From: an uncultured Paracoccaceae bacterium
Lineage (GTDB): Bacteria; Pseudomonadota; Alphaproteobacteria; Rhizobiales; Rhizobiaceae
DNA length: 35,192 bases
Assembly: GCA_937873685.1 (NCBI GenBank)
Contig: CALMYO010000141.1
Span: 1 to 35,192, forward strand
Reading direction: 5' to 3'
Positions 1 through 7,410 of the stretch are shown one piece after another. The notes beneath the pieces are model-generated. The model was not told the origin of the DNA. It saw nothing but the letters and a program-made list of their open reading frames with translations, and ran no database searches. Numbering within the stretch: the first letter of the stretch is position 1; every line of letters begins with the position of its first letter. Made by a program: the position numbers and the translations under genes.

Positions 1-84
1 CATGATGGTCAGAAGGCTCTGTAAATGAATGCCTTGTTTCCGGACAGACTCTGAGACCCTGAAGCTCCTCCAGATTTTTGTAGA

Positions 85-108
85 GTCCGTCCCAACCAGG
101 AGACGGAC
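85..108 (+). promoter_or_regulatory. Hairpin around the orfA ribosome binding site
   Basis: A perfect 7-bp inverted repeat, GTCCGTC (85-91) and GACGGAC (102-108), encloses a 10-nt loop containing most of the Shine-Dalgarno AGGAG (98-102). The orfA ATG follows at 111. Such structures in insertion sequences commonly dampen transposase translation from read-through transcripts; that role is inferred here. Confidence 0.45.
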
Positions 109-110
109 AC

Positions 111-377
111 ATGAAGCGATCACGGTTTACGGAAGAACAGATCATCGGGATTTTGCGGGAACAGGAAGCCGGGATGAAGACGGCGGATGTCTGCCGCAAG
201 CACGGCATCTCGGAAGCGACCTTCTACAAGTACAAGGCCAAGTTTGGCGGCATGGACGTCTCGGATGCGCGCAAGCTGAAGGCATTGGAAGACGAGAACG
301 CCAAGCTGAAGAAGCTGCTGGCGGAAGCCATGCTCGACAACGCCATGCTGAAGGATGTCGCATCAAAAAAATGGTGA
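111..377 (+). CDS. IS3-family transposase OrfA (DNA-binding subunit)
   Basis: This 88-residue protein is the OrfA half of an IS3/IS407-type transposase and binds the element ends. The N-terminus ([20 protein letters not shown]) leads into a helix-turn-helix (about residues 10-45, including [15 protein letters not shown]). A leucine-zipper-like helix with the motif [15 protein letters not shown] (about 58-72) follows and normally mediates multimerisation. The ATG at 111 is preceded by AGGAG at good spacing. The frame ends just after a run of seven A residues where ribosomes can shift -1 into orfB to give the OrfAB fusion. The reading frame is intact, although orfB is broken. Confidence 0.9.
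   Translation: MKRSRFTEEQIIGILREQEAGMKTADVCRKHGISEATFYKYKAKFGGMDVSDARKLKALEDENAKLKKLLAEAMLDNAMLKDVASKKW
365..371 (+). other. A7 slippery site for -1 programmed frameshift (orfA to orfB)
   Basis: Seven consecutive A residues are read as two in-frame lysine codons (366-371) in orfA, three codons before its TGA at 375-377. Slipping back one base leads directly into the orfB frame, whose first ATG begins at 371. Position and motif match the known IS3-family frameshift arrangement. Confidence 0.7.
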
Positions 378-1191
378 CGCCCGGCGCGAAGCGGGAGGCC
401 GTGGCTCACCTGTGCGCGGAGCATGGGGTGAGCCAGCGCCGGGCGTGCGAGGTTCTGAAGATTGACCGGTCGAGTGTCCGATACCGGAGCATCCGGCCGG
501 ATGACGTGGATCTGCGTGACGCGATGAAGAAGATCGCCAGTGAACGCCGGCGCTTCGGCTACCGGCGTATCCATCTGATGCTGGAACGGCAGGGCATTGT
601 CATGAACCAAAAGAAGCTGAGAAGGCTTTACCGCGAGGAGAAACTGCAGGTTCGCAAGCGTGGTGGCCGGAAGCGGGCTCTCGGCACCAGAAGACCGATG
701 CTTCTCCCTGTCAGGACAAACGAGAGGTGGAGCCTGGACTTCTTGTCAGACGCCTTCACGGATGGTCGCCGGTTCCGGGTTCTTGCCGTGGTCGATGACT
801 TCAGCCGCGAATGCCTGGCGCTGGTAGCAGACACATCGCTGTCCGGCTTGCGGGTTACCCGTGAGCTCGATGCCCTGATCCGGCTGCGTGGCAAGCCGAT
901 GACAGTGGTATCCGATAACGGCACTGAACTGACCAGTATGGCCGTGCTCAAATGGCGCCAGGAGATCGGCGTCGACTGGCATTACATCCAGCCCGGCAAG
1001 CCGATGCAGAACGGCTTTGTGGAAAGCTTCAACGGCAGCTTCAGGGACGAATGCCTGAACGAGACGCTGTTTCGTCACTCGCGCAAGCGCGTTCCCGCAT
1101 CAATGCATGAAAGGAAGACTACAACCGAAACAGACCGCACTCATCGCTCGGCAATCTCACGCCCAGCGAGTACGCCATGAAAATCGCGTAG
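371..1191 (+). pseudogene. IS3-family transposase OrfB (DDE integrase), frameshifted and nonsense-mutated
   Basis: The frame starting near 371 encodes the HTH_21 region and the rve integrase core. The DDE residues are present: Asp in RWSLDF, Asp in VVSDNGTE and Glu in GFVESFNG. After NETLF (about 1072) the frame goes wrong. The expected tail continues in another frame ([12 protein letters not shown]), which is interrupted by TGA at 1108-1110 and resumes as [20 protein letters not shown] up to the natural stop at 1189-1191. This implies one lost base near 1070-1073 plus a probable Trp-to-TGA change. The open frame instead runs to 1180 with an unrelated tail. The C-terminal segment is needed in this family, so the gene is called a pseudogene. 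A sequencing error could explain the indel but is less likely to explain both lesions. Confidence 0.8.
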
Positions 1192-1254
1192 CAGAAACAA
1201 GCCACATGAGGCCACAAATGTACCCACGGACTCCGCGCAAAAACGGATGAGAGA

Positions 1255-1268
1255 TGGGTCGCAGGTCA
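1255..1268 (+). repeat. Putative right terminal inverted repeat of the IS3 element
   Basis: TGGGTCGCAGGTCA follows the orfB stop by about 65 bp and ends in the TCA expected for the right end of IS407-group elements, whose tips read TGA inward. The matching left copy is not visible, so the exact end is provisional. Confidence 0.5.
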
Positions 1269-1310
1269 GGTCGCCCTTCTCGTGTCCACCGCATCGGCTC
1301 ACGGTGAATG

Positions 1311-1350
1311 ATAAAAACTTGCCAGAGCGGTCAGGACAGGCTGACCGGCA
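1311..1350 (-). terminator. Probable rho-independent terminator of the leftward sugar-transport operon
   Basis: Immediately downstream of the aldehyde dehydrogenase stop, the minus strand has a 7-bp perfect stem CGGTCAG/CTGACCG (plus-strand 1328-1334 and 1341-1347) with a 6-nt loop. After about ten bases comes a run of five T (plus-strand A at 1313-1317). Outer bases TGC/GCA can extend the stem with a bulge. Position at the operon end supports a terminator. Confidence 0.55.
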
Positions 1351-2787
1351 TCAGACGCGAATGGCCACGTTCTTCGTCTCAAGATAATTCCGGATGCCGG
1401 CGAGGCCGCGTTCGCGGCCAATCCCGCTTTCCTTCATTCCGCCGGTCGGCGCCTGCACCCCGCCCATCCACCAGCCGTTGATCCAGACAGATCCGTGTTC
1501 GAGCCGCCGCATCATCCGCATGGCCCGGCCGATGTCACGCGTATAAACGCCTGCGGCCAGGCCGAAGCCGAGGCTGTTGGCCAGTTCGACGGCTTCGTTC
1601 TCGGACGAGATATCCAAGGCGACGCCAACCGGTCCAAACACTTCCTCGCGCGCCAGCGCCATGTCCGGCGTCACCCGGTCGAAAACAGTCGGTTCCAGGA
1701 AATAGCCCCGGTTGAGGCCGGCAGGCCGTCCGCCGCCTTGCCGCAGCCGTGCACCAGCCGCTACCCCTGCCGAAACAAACCCGAGCACCTTGTCATGCTG
1801 TTCGCGCGATACGATCGGTCCTATTGCAGGATCGTCAAGTCCGGGTCCGACCGTCAGGTCCGCCGCGCGCGCGCAAAGGCGCTCGATGAACGCGTCACGG
1901 ATTTGCGGCGCCAGCAGGTAGCGCGATGACGAGGAACAGACCTGGCCGGCATTCTCGAAACTCGCCATCACGGCGTCGTCGACGGCCCGGTCGACATCGG
2001 CGTCGTCCAGCACGATCATCGGGTTCTTGCCGCCGAGTTCCAGCACCACCGGCTTGATGCCTGCGGCGGCGGTGGCCATGATCCTGCGTCCGGTCTCCAC
2101 CGAGCCGGTAAAGGTTATCCCGCGCACAAGCGGGTGACGGACCAGGGCTTCGCCTGCTTCCTCGCCGAGGCCGGTGACGATGTTGATGACGCCCTTCGGT
2201 ATTGCCGCCTTGTCCAGCAGTTCCGCAAAGGCAAGCGCGGAGAGCGGCGATTGCTCCGCCGGCTTGAGCACGCAGGTGCAGCCCGCCGCCAGCGCCGGCG
2301 CCAGCGATCGCATCGCCATCCCAAGCGGGAAGTTCCATGGCACGATATGCGCGGTGACGCCAAGCGGCTCCAGCACGGTGAAATCGACAATGTCCCGGCC
2401 AAGCGGAATAGTCGCGCCTTCCATCTTGTCGGCTGCGCCGGCGTTATAGCGCAAGGTAGCAACCACGCCATCGATATCGCCGAGCGAATCGCGCAACGGC
2501 TTGCCGACATCGATGGTCTCCAGACGTGCGAGACGATCGCGGTCGGCCGCAATCGCGTCGGCAAGCCGGAACATCAGTGCGCCTCGCGCCGCCGGGGTTA
2601 GCATTGACCATTCGCCCGACAAGGCGCGGTGTGCGGCCCGAACCGCCGCATCGACATCGGCCGCGCCCGAACGGGCAAAGCGGGCGATGGGTTCTTCCGT
2701 CGCCGGATCGATGGTTGCGAGATACTCGCCGCCTGCCGGCGCTACCCATGCCCCGTCGATATGGTTAAGCCAGGTTTGTTCAGCCAC
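1351..2787 (-). CDS. NAD(P)-dependent aldehyde dehydrogenase
   Basis: This 478-residue protein is a full-length member of the aldehyde dehydrogenase superfamily, which oxidises an aldehyde to the acid with NAD(P)+. The cofactor-site Asn is in VPWNFP (N152), with Lys in VLKPAEQSP (K175). The general base Glu250 is in LELGGKNP and the catalytic Cys284 in GQVCSSSSR. The tail NYLETKNVAIRV is typical of the betaine/gamma-aminobutyraldehyde/semialdehyde group. The start is GTG at 2787, overlapping the upstream permease end by 8 bp, so it is the last gene of the CUT1 transporter operon. It probably oxidises an aldehyde arising from the imported sugar-like substrate. Exact substrate is not predictable. 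Confidence 0.9.
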   Translation of the reverse strand: MAEQTWLNHIDGAWVAPAGGEYLATIDPATEEPIARFARSGAADVDAAVRAAHRALSGEWSMLTPAARGALMFRLADAIAADRDRLARLETIDVGKPLRDSLGDIDGVVATLRYNAGAADKMEGATIPLGRDIVDFTVLEPLGVTAHIVPWNFPLGMAMRSLAPALAAGCTCVLKPAEQSPLSALAFAELLDKAAIPKGVINIVTGLGEEAGEALVRHPLVRGITFTGSVETGRRIMATAAAGIKPVVLELGGKNPMIVLDDADVDRAVDDAVMASFENAGQVCSSSSRYLLAPQIRDAFIERLCARAADLTVGPGLDDPAIGPIVSREQHDKVLGFVSAGVAAGARLRQGGGRPAGLNRGYFLEPTVFDRVTPDMALAREEVFGPVGVALDISSENEAVELANSLGFGLAAGVYTRDIGRAMRMMRRLEHGSVWINGWWMGGVQAPTGGMKESGIGRERGLAGIRNYLETKNVAIRV

Positions 2788-3646
2788 GTATCGCTCCGCT
2801 CGATATGCCTTGAATGAAGTATCGTTGCAGCACGAGGAACACGAGCACGCTCGGCACGCAAAGGATCGTCGCGCCGGCCATGGAGAGCGCGTAGCCTTCC
2901 AGCTGGGTGGCGGTGCCGAAAACCGGCGTGAATGCGGCGATGCCGACCGGCAGTGTTTTCATGCTGTCTTCAAACACCGCCAGCAGCGGCCACAGGAAAT
3001 TGTTCCAGTTGAGCACGAAGATGATGACCGTCGCCGCGATCAGGGGCGCGCGCGCCAGCGGCAGCGCAATTTTCCAGAAGATAAGCCCGTGCCCGGCGCC
3101 GTCTATGCGTGCGGCATCTTCCAGGTCACGCGGAAAATTGAGGAAGAACTGCCGGAAGATCAGTACCGAGAAGACATTGCCGACCGAGGGCAGGATCAGC
3201 GCCTGGTAGGTGTTCGCCCAACCCACCTTGATGATGCCGAGCAGCATGGGAATGGCGTACACCTCGATAGGAACCATCAGCGATGCAACGTAGAGCACGA
3301 AAAGGAGGCGCCGGCCGGGGAAGGTCATGCGCGCCAGCGCATATCCGGCGAGCGCGCCGGCGAGCACGCACAGGAAGGTCGCGCTGACGGACACGATGAT
3401 GCTGTTCAGCATCCAGCGCCAGACCGGATATTTGGTGAAGATGTCGACATAGTTCTGTACAGTGATCTCGCGCGGAAACCACTCGATGTCGACGGTCATC
3501 ACGTCGCCGGGCAGCTTGAACGAGGTGGAGATCATCCAAACGAACGGCATGACCCACAGCGCGGCGATCGCGAGGCCTGCGAGCCAGACCGGAACATCCG
3601 CCGGCTGCATGCGGTTCGCCCGCAGGAAGCCCGCGATCGCGCTCAT
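2780..3646 (-). CDS. CUT1-type sugar ABC transporter permease (MalG/UgpE-like)
   Basis: The 288-residue inner-membrane protein is the second permease of a carbohydrate uptake (CUT1) ABC importer. It has a hydrophobic segment near residues 20-40 (LAGLAIAALWVMPFVWMIS) and the following periplasmic WFPREITVQNY motif typical of MalG-type subunits. About five more membrane segments follow. The EAA loop (DLEDAARIDGAGHGLIFWKI) docks on the ATPase. I chose the ATG at 3646, which overlaps the stop of the upstream permease by 4 bp (ATGA), although the frame is open far upstream. Its C-terminus overlaps the aldehyde dehydrogenase start. It pairs with the permease at 3643-4536. Confidence 0.9.
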   Translation of the reverse strand: MSAIAGFLRANRMQPADVPVWLAGLAIAALWVMPFVWMISTSFKLPGDVMTVDIEWFPREITVQNYVDIFTKYPVWRWMLNSIIVSVSATFLCVLAGALAGYALARMTFPGRRLLFVLYVASLMVPIEVYAIPMLLGIIKVGWANTYQALILPSVGNVFSVLIFRQFFLNFPRDLEDAARIDGAGHGLIFWKIALPLARAPLIAATVIIFVLNWNNFLWPLLAVFEDSMKTLPVGIAAFTPVFGTATQLEGYALSMAGATILCVPSVLVFLVLQRYFIQGISSGAIRG

Positions 3647-4536
3647 GTCGATTGCTCCCGCAGCAGCCGGCGGCTGGCGAATGTGACCACAAGGACGACC
3701 GCAAACAACAGGATGGATACAGCGGCGCCAAGCCCGAAGCGCTGGTTGCGGATGGCGACCGTGTAGATCTCGTACAGCACGGAGGTGGACGAGGATGCGG
3801 GACCGCCGCTCGTCATCACATAGACCTGGCTGAAAATGCGAAGCGTCGAGATGAGCTGCAGCGTTAGCACCATCGAAAGCACCGGCCGCAGCATCGGCAG
3901 GGTTACATAGCGCAACCGTTGCCACCGGGTGGCGCCGTCCACATCGGCCGCATCGTAGAGGTCGCCTGGTATGTCCTGCAATCCGGCAAGGATGAGCACG
4001 AAGGCCAGGCCCATGTCCCACCAGATTGACGTGATGCTGACTCCGTAGAGCGACCATTGCGTGCTTGTGAGCCAGGGGACGTTGTCGATGCCGGCAAACG
4101 AGAGGTAGTGGTTGATCAGGCCGAACTGGGTATCGAACATCCACACCCAGACGAGCCCGATGACCGTCGCGGAAACGACGTAGGGCGAGAAAAAGCAGAC
4201 GCGCGCGAACGACGACAGAGGCCAGCGCTTGTGCACATAGAGCGCTGCTGCAAGGCCGAGGACGATGACGCCCGGCACGATGATCATGCCGTAGAGAAGG
4301 ATATTCTTGAACGCGATGCGGATCTGGTCGTTTTCGAGCGCGGTCCGGTAGTTGTCGAAGCCGATGAAGCGCGGTGGACCGAAAATCCCCCATTTCATGA
4401 AGGAGAGGTAGGCGGTGAACAGGATCGGCGCGACATTGAAGAGCAGGAACGGCAGCGTGAACATCGCAACGAAGGCGTAAGCGATCCAATCGGTCGCCTG
4501 CTTCCTGTCGCGCATGAGTGTGGCCGTGCCGGACAC
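3643..4536 (-). CDS. CUT1-type sugar ABC transporter permease (MalF/UgpA-like)
   Basis: The 297-residue protein has six predicted membrane segments, the first near residues 18-45 (IAYAFVAMFTLPFLLFNVAP). The motif FIGFDNYRTAL after TM1 is typical of UgpA/MalF-type permeases. The EAA coupling loop is seen in DLYDAADVDGATRWQRLRYV. It forms the heterodimeric channel with the next gene, and both lie downstream of the binding-protein gene. About 156 bp with a stem-loop separate it from that gene. Substrate class (sugar, glycerol-phosphate-like or oligosaccharide) is inferred from the CUT1 family only. Confidence 0.9.
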   Translation of the reverse strand: MSGTATLMRDRKQATDWIAYAFVAMFTLPFLLFNVAPILFTAYLSFMKWGIFGPPRFIGFDNYRTALENDQIRIAFKNILLYGMIIVPGVIVLGLAAALYVHKRWPLSSFARVCFFSPYVVSATVIGLVWVWMFDTQFGLINHYLSFAGIDNVPWLTSTQWSLYGVSITSIWWDMGLAFVLILAGLQDIPGDLYDAADVDGATRWQRLRYVTLPMLRPVLSMVLTLQLISTLRIFSQVYVMTSGGPASSSTSVLYEIYTVAIRNQRFGLGAAVSILLFAVVLVVTFASRRLLREQST

Positions 4537-4606
4537 GCGTCGTTCCCCGGGTTTGTCCGGCCCTGCGACAACCGAATGGCGGCGCGACGGGCCGATTGCG
4601 GCGCGA

Positions 4607-4627
4607 GCGCCCCGAGGAACGGGGCGC
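4607..4627 (-). other. Intercistronic stem-loop between binding-protein and permease genes
   Basis: GCGCCCC (4607-4613) and GGGGCGC (4621-4627) form a perfect 7-bp stem with a 7-nt loop in the 156-bp gap after the binding-protein gene. There is no T-run on the downstream side. It therefore resembles the mRNA-stabilising or attenuating hairpins often found after abundant solute-binding protein genes rather than a full terminator. Confidence 0.45.
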
Positions 4628-4692
4628 CCGCCGGTTTCCAGGTTCCGGAAAAGTCGTCGACTATTCCGGGCCCGTCAAACGATCTTTCGGCC

Positions 4693-6015
4693 TCAACCCT
4701 CGTCGAGGAGCTTCTGCCAGCCTTCCTGCAACTTCGTCATCGCATCATCGATCGAGGTTTGGCCTGCCCAGACCTGCTCCAGCGTCTTGGCGAGGAAGTT
4801 GCCGCCGGAATAGATGTTGAAGTCCGCGCCGTTGACGATCGGGATATCGGCGATCGCGGTGGCGTATTCCATGCCCTCCACGAATGCGCCGCGAACGTCC
4901 CAGGGCGCGCCTGATGTCTTGTAGTCGTCGCGATTGATGATCGACTTGCGCGGCGAAGCGCCACGACCTTCAGTGCACCACAGGAAGCTGTTGTCCGACA
5001 GCCACTTGACGGCATCCATGGTCGCCGCGTAGCGCGACGGGTCCTTCTGGACGTAAAGTTCCAGCGCGCCGCGTTCGAAATAGGTGACCTGCCTGGCGCC
5101 GATCTTCGGGAAGTGCTTCGTCACGAACGGCAATTTCTGCTCAAGGTAGCCGTTGATGGTCCAGGGACCCGTCCAGAAGATCGAACCCTGACCGGTTCCG
5201 AACGCCTTGTAGCGGTCGGTGACGTCGCGCGTGGAAACCTTGTGCTTGTCGAACAGGTCGAGCACCCATTGCATCGCCGCCTTGCCGGCGTCCGGGTTGA
5301 CGCACACGCTCTTGCCGTCGTCGCTGATCCGCTGGAAACCCATCTGCTCGGCGACGATGCCCCATGTGACGGTCGGTTGCACTCCCGACCCCGTCATCAT
5401 GATGCCGGAACGCACCACCTTGTCGCCGTCCATTTTTGTCATCGCCTTGGCCCATTCGATGAGGCCTTCGCCATCCTGTGGCCACTCATCGATGTTAAGC
5501 CCGGCTTCCGAGACATGCGCCGTGTTGACCTCGGGCTGCAGGGACATCAGGTCGAGCGGTATCTGGAAAAGCTCGTCCCCGCCGTATTTTGGGAACTTCG
5601 AGGCATTGATCGAAAACTCGGTGAAATCGGACACGTCGAGTCCGGACGATGCGACCAGATCGTTCAGCGGCACCAGCAATCCGTCCCGAACGAACCCGGG
5701 GCGGGGATCGGTATTCCAGCCGAAATCCGGTGCTGCGCCTGCGGCAGCCGAAGCAAGCACTTTCGTCGTGTAGTCGTCCCAGTTGATGACCTCCATCTTG
5801 ATGGAGACACCCTTGTCCTTGTGCGCCTCGTTGAAGTTGTTGATCATCTTGCCCCACACTTCGCCGTCCGACGCGGCGAGCGGGCTCCAGTGTACGAGTT
5901 CGATGGCGGATGCTGCCGTTGCCCTGCGAATGAACGGCATCGGAAGTGCGCCCGCGATTGCGGTCGCGCCGGCCGCCTTGATGATCCTGCGGCGAGAAAA
6001 TGCGTGCATTGTCAT
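4693..6015 (-). CDS. CUT1-type ABC transporter solute-binding protein, Tat-type leader
   Basis: This 440-residue periplasmic protein is an SBP_bac_1 (MalE/UgpB-like) sugar-binding protein, first gene of the leftward importer operon. I chose the ATG at 6015 because GGAGGAGGAAC lies directly upstream; a longer frame would add 15 unlikely residues, and an ATG at 6009 is also possible. The leader carries a twin-arginine pattern (SRRRIIK, residues 7-13), then a hydrophobic stretch and an Ala-rich cleavage area near residue 37. Tat export is therefore likely. The mature part opens with IELVHWSPLAASDGEVWGKM, typical of the family. The ligand is unknown. Confidence 0.9.
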   Translation of the reverse strand: MTMHAFSRRRIIKAAGATAIAGALPMPFIRRATAASAIELVHWSPLAASDGEVWGKMINNFNEAHKDKGVSIKMEVINWDDYTTKVLASAAAGAAPDFGWNTDPRPGFVRDGLLVPLNDLVASSGLDVSDFTEFSINASKFPKYGGDELFQIPLDLMSLQPEVNTAHVSEAGLNIDEWPQDGEGLIEWAKAMTKMDGDKVVRSGIMMTGSGVQPTVTWGIVAEQMGFQRISDDGKSVCVNPDAGKAAMQWVLDLFDKHKVSTRDVTDRYKAFGTGQGSIFWTGPWTINGYLEQKLPFVTKHFPKIGARQVTYFERGALELYVQKDPSRYAATMDAVKWLSDNSFLWCTEGRGASPRKSIINRDDYKTSGAPWDVRGAFVEGMEYATAIADIPIVNGADFNIYSGGNFLAKTLEQVWAGQTSIDDAMTKLQEGWQKLLDEG

Positions 6016-6138
6016 GTTCCTCCTCCTTCTCATCCCGGTCCTCGCGATCATTGGCTGCATCCCTCGTTTGCGAATTCGGGGTAGCCAAGCCGGGGCCTTG
6101 TGGCTGATGATCGGAGCAAACGGGCCGGTTCGGGTTAT

Positions 6139-6168
6139 CCGAAAAAGTCAGGAACTTGACCGATTCGG
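6139..6168. promoter_or_regulatory. Nested palindrome, candidate operator between divergent transport genes
   Basis: The 220-bp divergent region between the binding-protein gene (starts 6015, leftward) and the ATPase gene (starts 6236, rightward) holds a symmetric 30-bp element. CCGAA (6139-6143) pairs with TTCGG (6164-6168), and inside it GTCA (6147-6150) pairs with TGAC (6157-6160). Both arm pairs share one centre. The dyad symmetry suggests a site for a dimeric regulator; no dedicated regulator gene is adjacent. The rest of the region shows no convincing promoter. Confidence 0.4.
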
Positions 6169-6235
6169 CCAACTGCGGAGCGCGGCGCCGTCCTAGACTG
6201 CCTCGCTCGGAGGCCGGCCCGGGGAGGTGGCGACG

Positions 6236-7318
6236 TTGACAGAAATCCGCATCGTGGACTTGCACAAGGTTTTCGGCGCATTCGCCGCTCTGAAGGACAT
6301 CAACCTGACGATTGCCGATGGCGAGTTCGTCGCGCTCGTCGGACCGTCGGGGTGCGGAAAGTCGACCCTGTTGCGGATCATTTCCGGGCTTGAACCCGCC
6401 ACGCAGGGTGAAATCCATATCGGCGGGCGCAATGTGACCGATCTGCCGGCCAAGGCGCGCGACATCGCCATGGTGTTCCAGAGCTACGCGCTCTACCCGC
6501 ATATGACCGTTGCTCAAAACATGGGCTTTTCCCTCAAGCTGCGTGGCGAGAACGCGTCCGTCATCGATGCGCGGGTGCGACAGGCCGCGTCGATCCTCGA
6601 TCTGACCGACTATCTTGAGCGCAAACCCGCCGGCCTGTCCGGCGGGCAACGCCAGCGGGTCGCGATGGGGCGCGCGATCGTGCGCGATCCTAAGGTTTTC
6701 CTGTTCGACGAACCGCTGTCCAATCTTGACGCCCAGTTGCGGGTGGCGATGCGTGGCGAAATCAAGGCGTTGCATCAGCGCCTGAAGACGACGGTCGTTT
6801 ATGTCACCCATGACCAGGTGGAAGCGATGACCATGGCCGACCGCATCATCGTCCTGCGCAACGGCGCAATCGAGCAGACCGGAGCGCCACTCGAATTGTT
6901 CGACCGGCCATCCAACGCCTTTGTCGCCCAGTTCATTGGCTCGCCGCAGATGAACCTGTTCGACGCCATAGTCGATAGTCACGAAACAATGGGACTTCGC
7001 CTGCACGGCGACGCGCGTTTACCCTTGCCCGCCGGGGCTAAGGGCCTTGCCCCCGGCCGGTCCCTGCGCGTTGGCATTCGGCCCGAGCATCTTGTCCTGA
7101 GCGAGGAGCCGTCGGCGATCTGCGCGGAGGTGGAGGTAGTCGAGCCGCTCGGTTCACAGATCCAGCTCGGAATGCTCTCCGGAGAAAAACGCTTCACGGC
7201 GTTGTTCAACGAACGGCTTGCCGTGCAACCCGGACAGAAACTCGGCTTCTCCTGCCATGCGCAAAACATCCATCTTTTCGATGTGCAGGACGGAAACCGG
7301 ATCGTCGGGTCAGCCTGA
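6236..7318 (+). CDS. CUT1-type ABC transporter ATP-binding protein (MalK/UgpC-like)
   Basis: This cytoplasmic ATPase energises the CUT1 importer encoded divergently at 2780-6015. It has Walker A GPSGCGKST (residues 36-44), Q-loop Gln82, signature LSGGQ (134-138), Walker B FLFDE (D158/E159) and H-loop His192. A C-terminal OB/TOBE region follows, as in MalK-type ATPases. I prefer the TTG at 6236 because GGGGAGG (6221-6227) sits 8 nt upstream, and the resulting N-terminus MTEIRIVDLHKVFG fits the family. A GTG at 6227 would add three residues. It is the first gene of a rightward unit with the two Asp-box proteins, which suggests they act on the imported compound. Confidence 0.9.
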   Translation: MTEIRIVDLHKVFGAFAALKDINLTIADGEFVALVGPSGCGKSTLLRIISGLEPATQGEIHIGGRNVTDLPAKARDIAMVFQSYALYPHMTVAQNMGFSLKLRGENASVIDARVRQAASILDLTDYLERKPAGLSGGQRQRVAMGRAIVRDPKVFLFDEPLSNLDAQLRVAMRGEIKALHQRLKTTVVYVTHDQVEAMTMADRIIVLRNGAIEQTGAPLELFDRPSNAFVAQFIGSPQMNLFDAIVDSHETMGLRLHGDARLPLPAGAKGLAPGRSLRVGIRPEHLVLSEEPSAICAEVEVVEPLGSQIQLGMLSGEKRFTALFNERLAVQPGQKLGFSCHAQNIHLFDVQDGNRIVGSA

Positions 7319-7410
7319 AATTCCGTCAAGACGGCGGCAGGATTCGTCAACACCCGACTCGCACCCTGCGCAATGATCGGTGCATCGCGATCCGGGAGAA
7401 GGAATTGGCC

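Larger units (their letters stand above)
1..1268 (+). mobile_element. IS3-family (IS407-group) insertion sequence, decayed, left end not resolved
   Basis: Two overlapping reading frames (orfA 111-377, orfB from about 371) with a -1 slippery site between them are the hallmark of IS3 elements. The orfA helix-turn-helix/leucine-zipper protein and the orfB DDE integrase core are of the IS407-group type. The right end is taken as the terminal motif TGGGTCGCAGGTCA ending at 1268. No matching inverted copy is visible in the first bases, so the left end lies at or beyond the window start or has diverged. OrfB carries two inactivating lesions, so this copy should not move by itself. Family assignment is firm; the exact left boundary and target duplication cannot be given. 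Confidence 0.8.

Noticed and set aside
2501-3766. Plus-strand open frame of 421 codons
   Set aside because: Antisense to the aldehyde dehydrogenase and permease genes; low-complexity charged translation.
5495-7006. Minus-strand open frame of 503 codons across the divergent promoter region
   Set aside because: Runs antisense to the ATPase gene and out of frame over the binding protein gene. Its content is compositionally biased and without recognisable domains.
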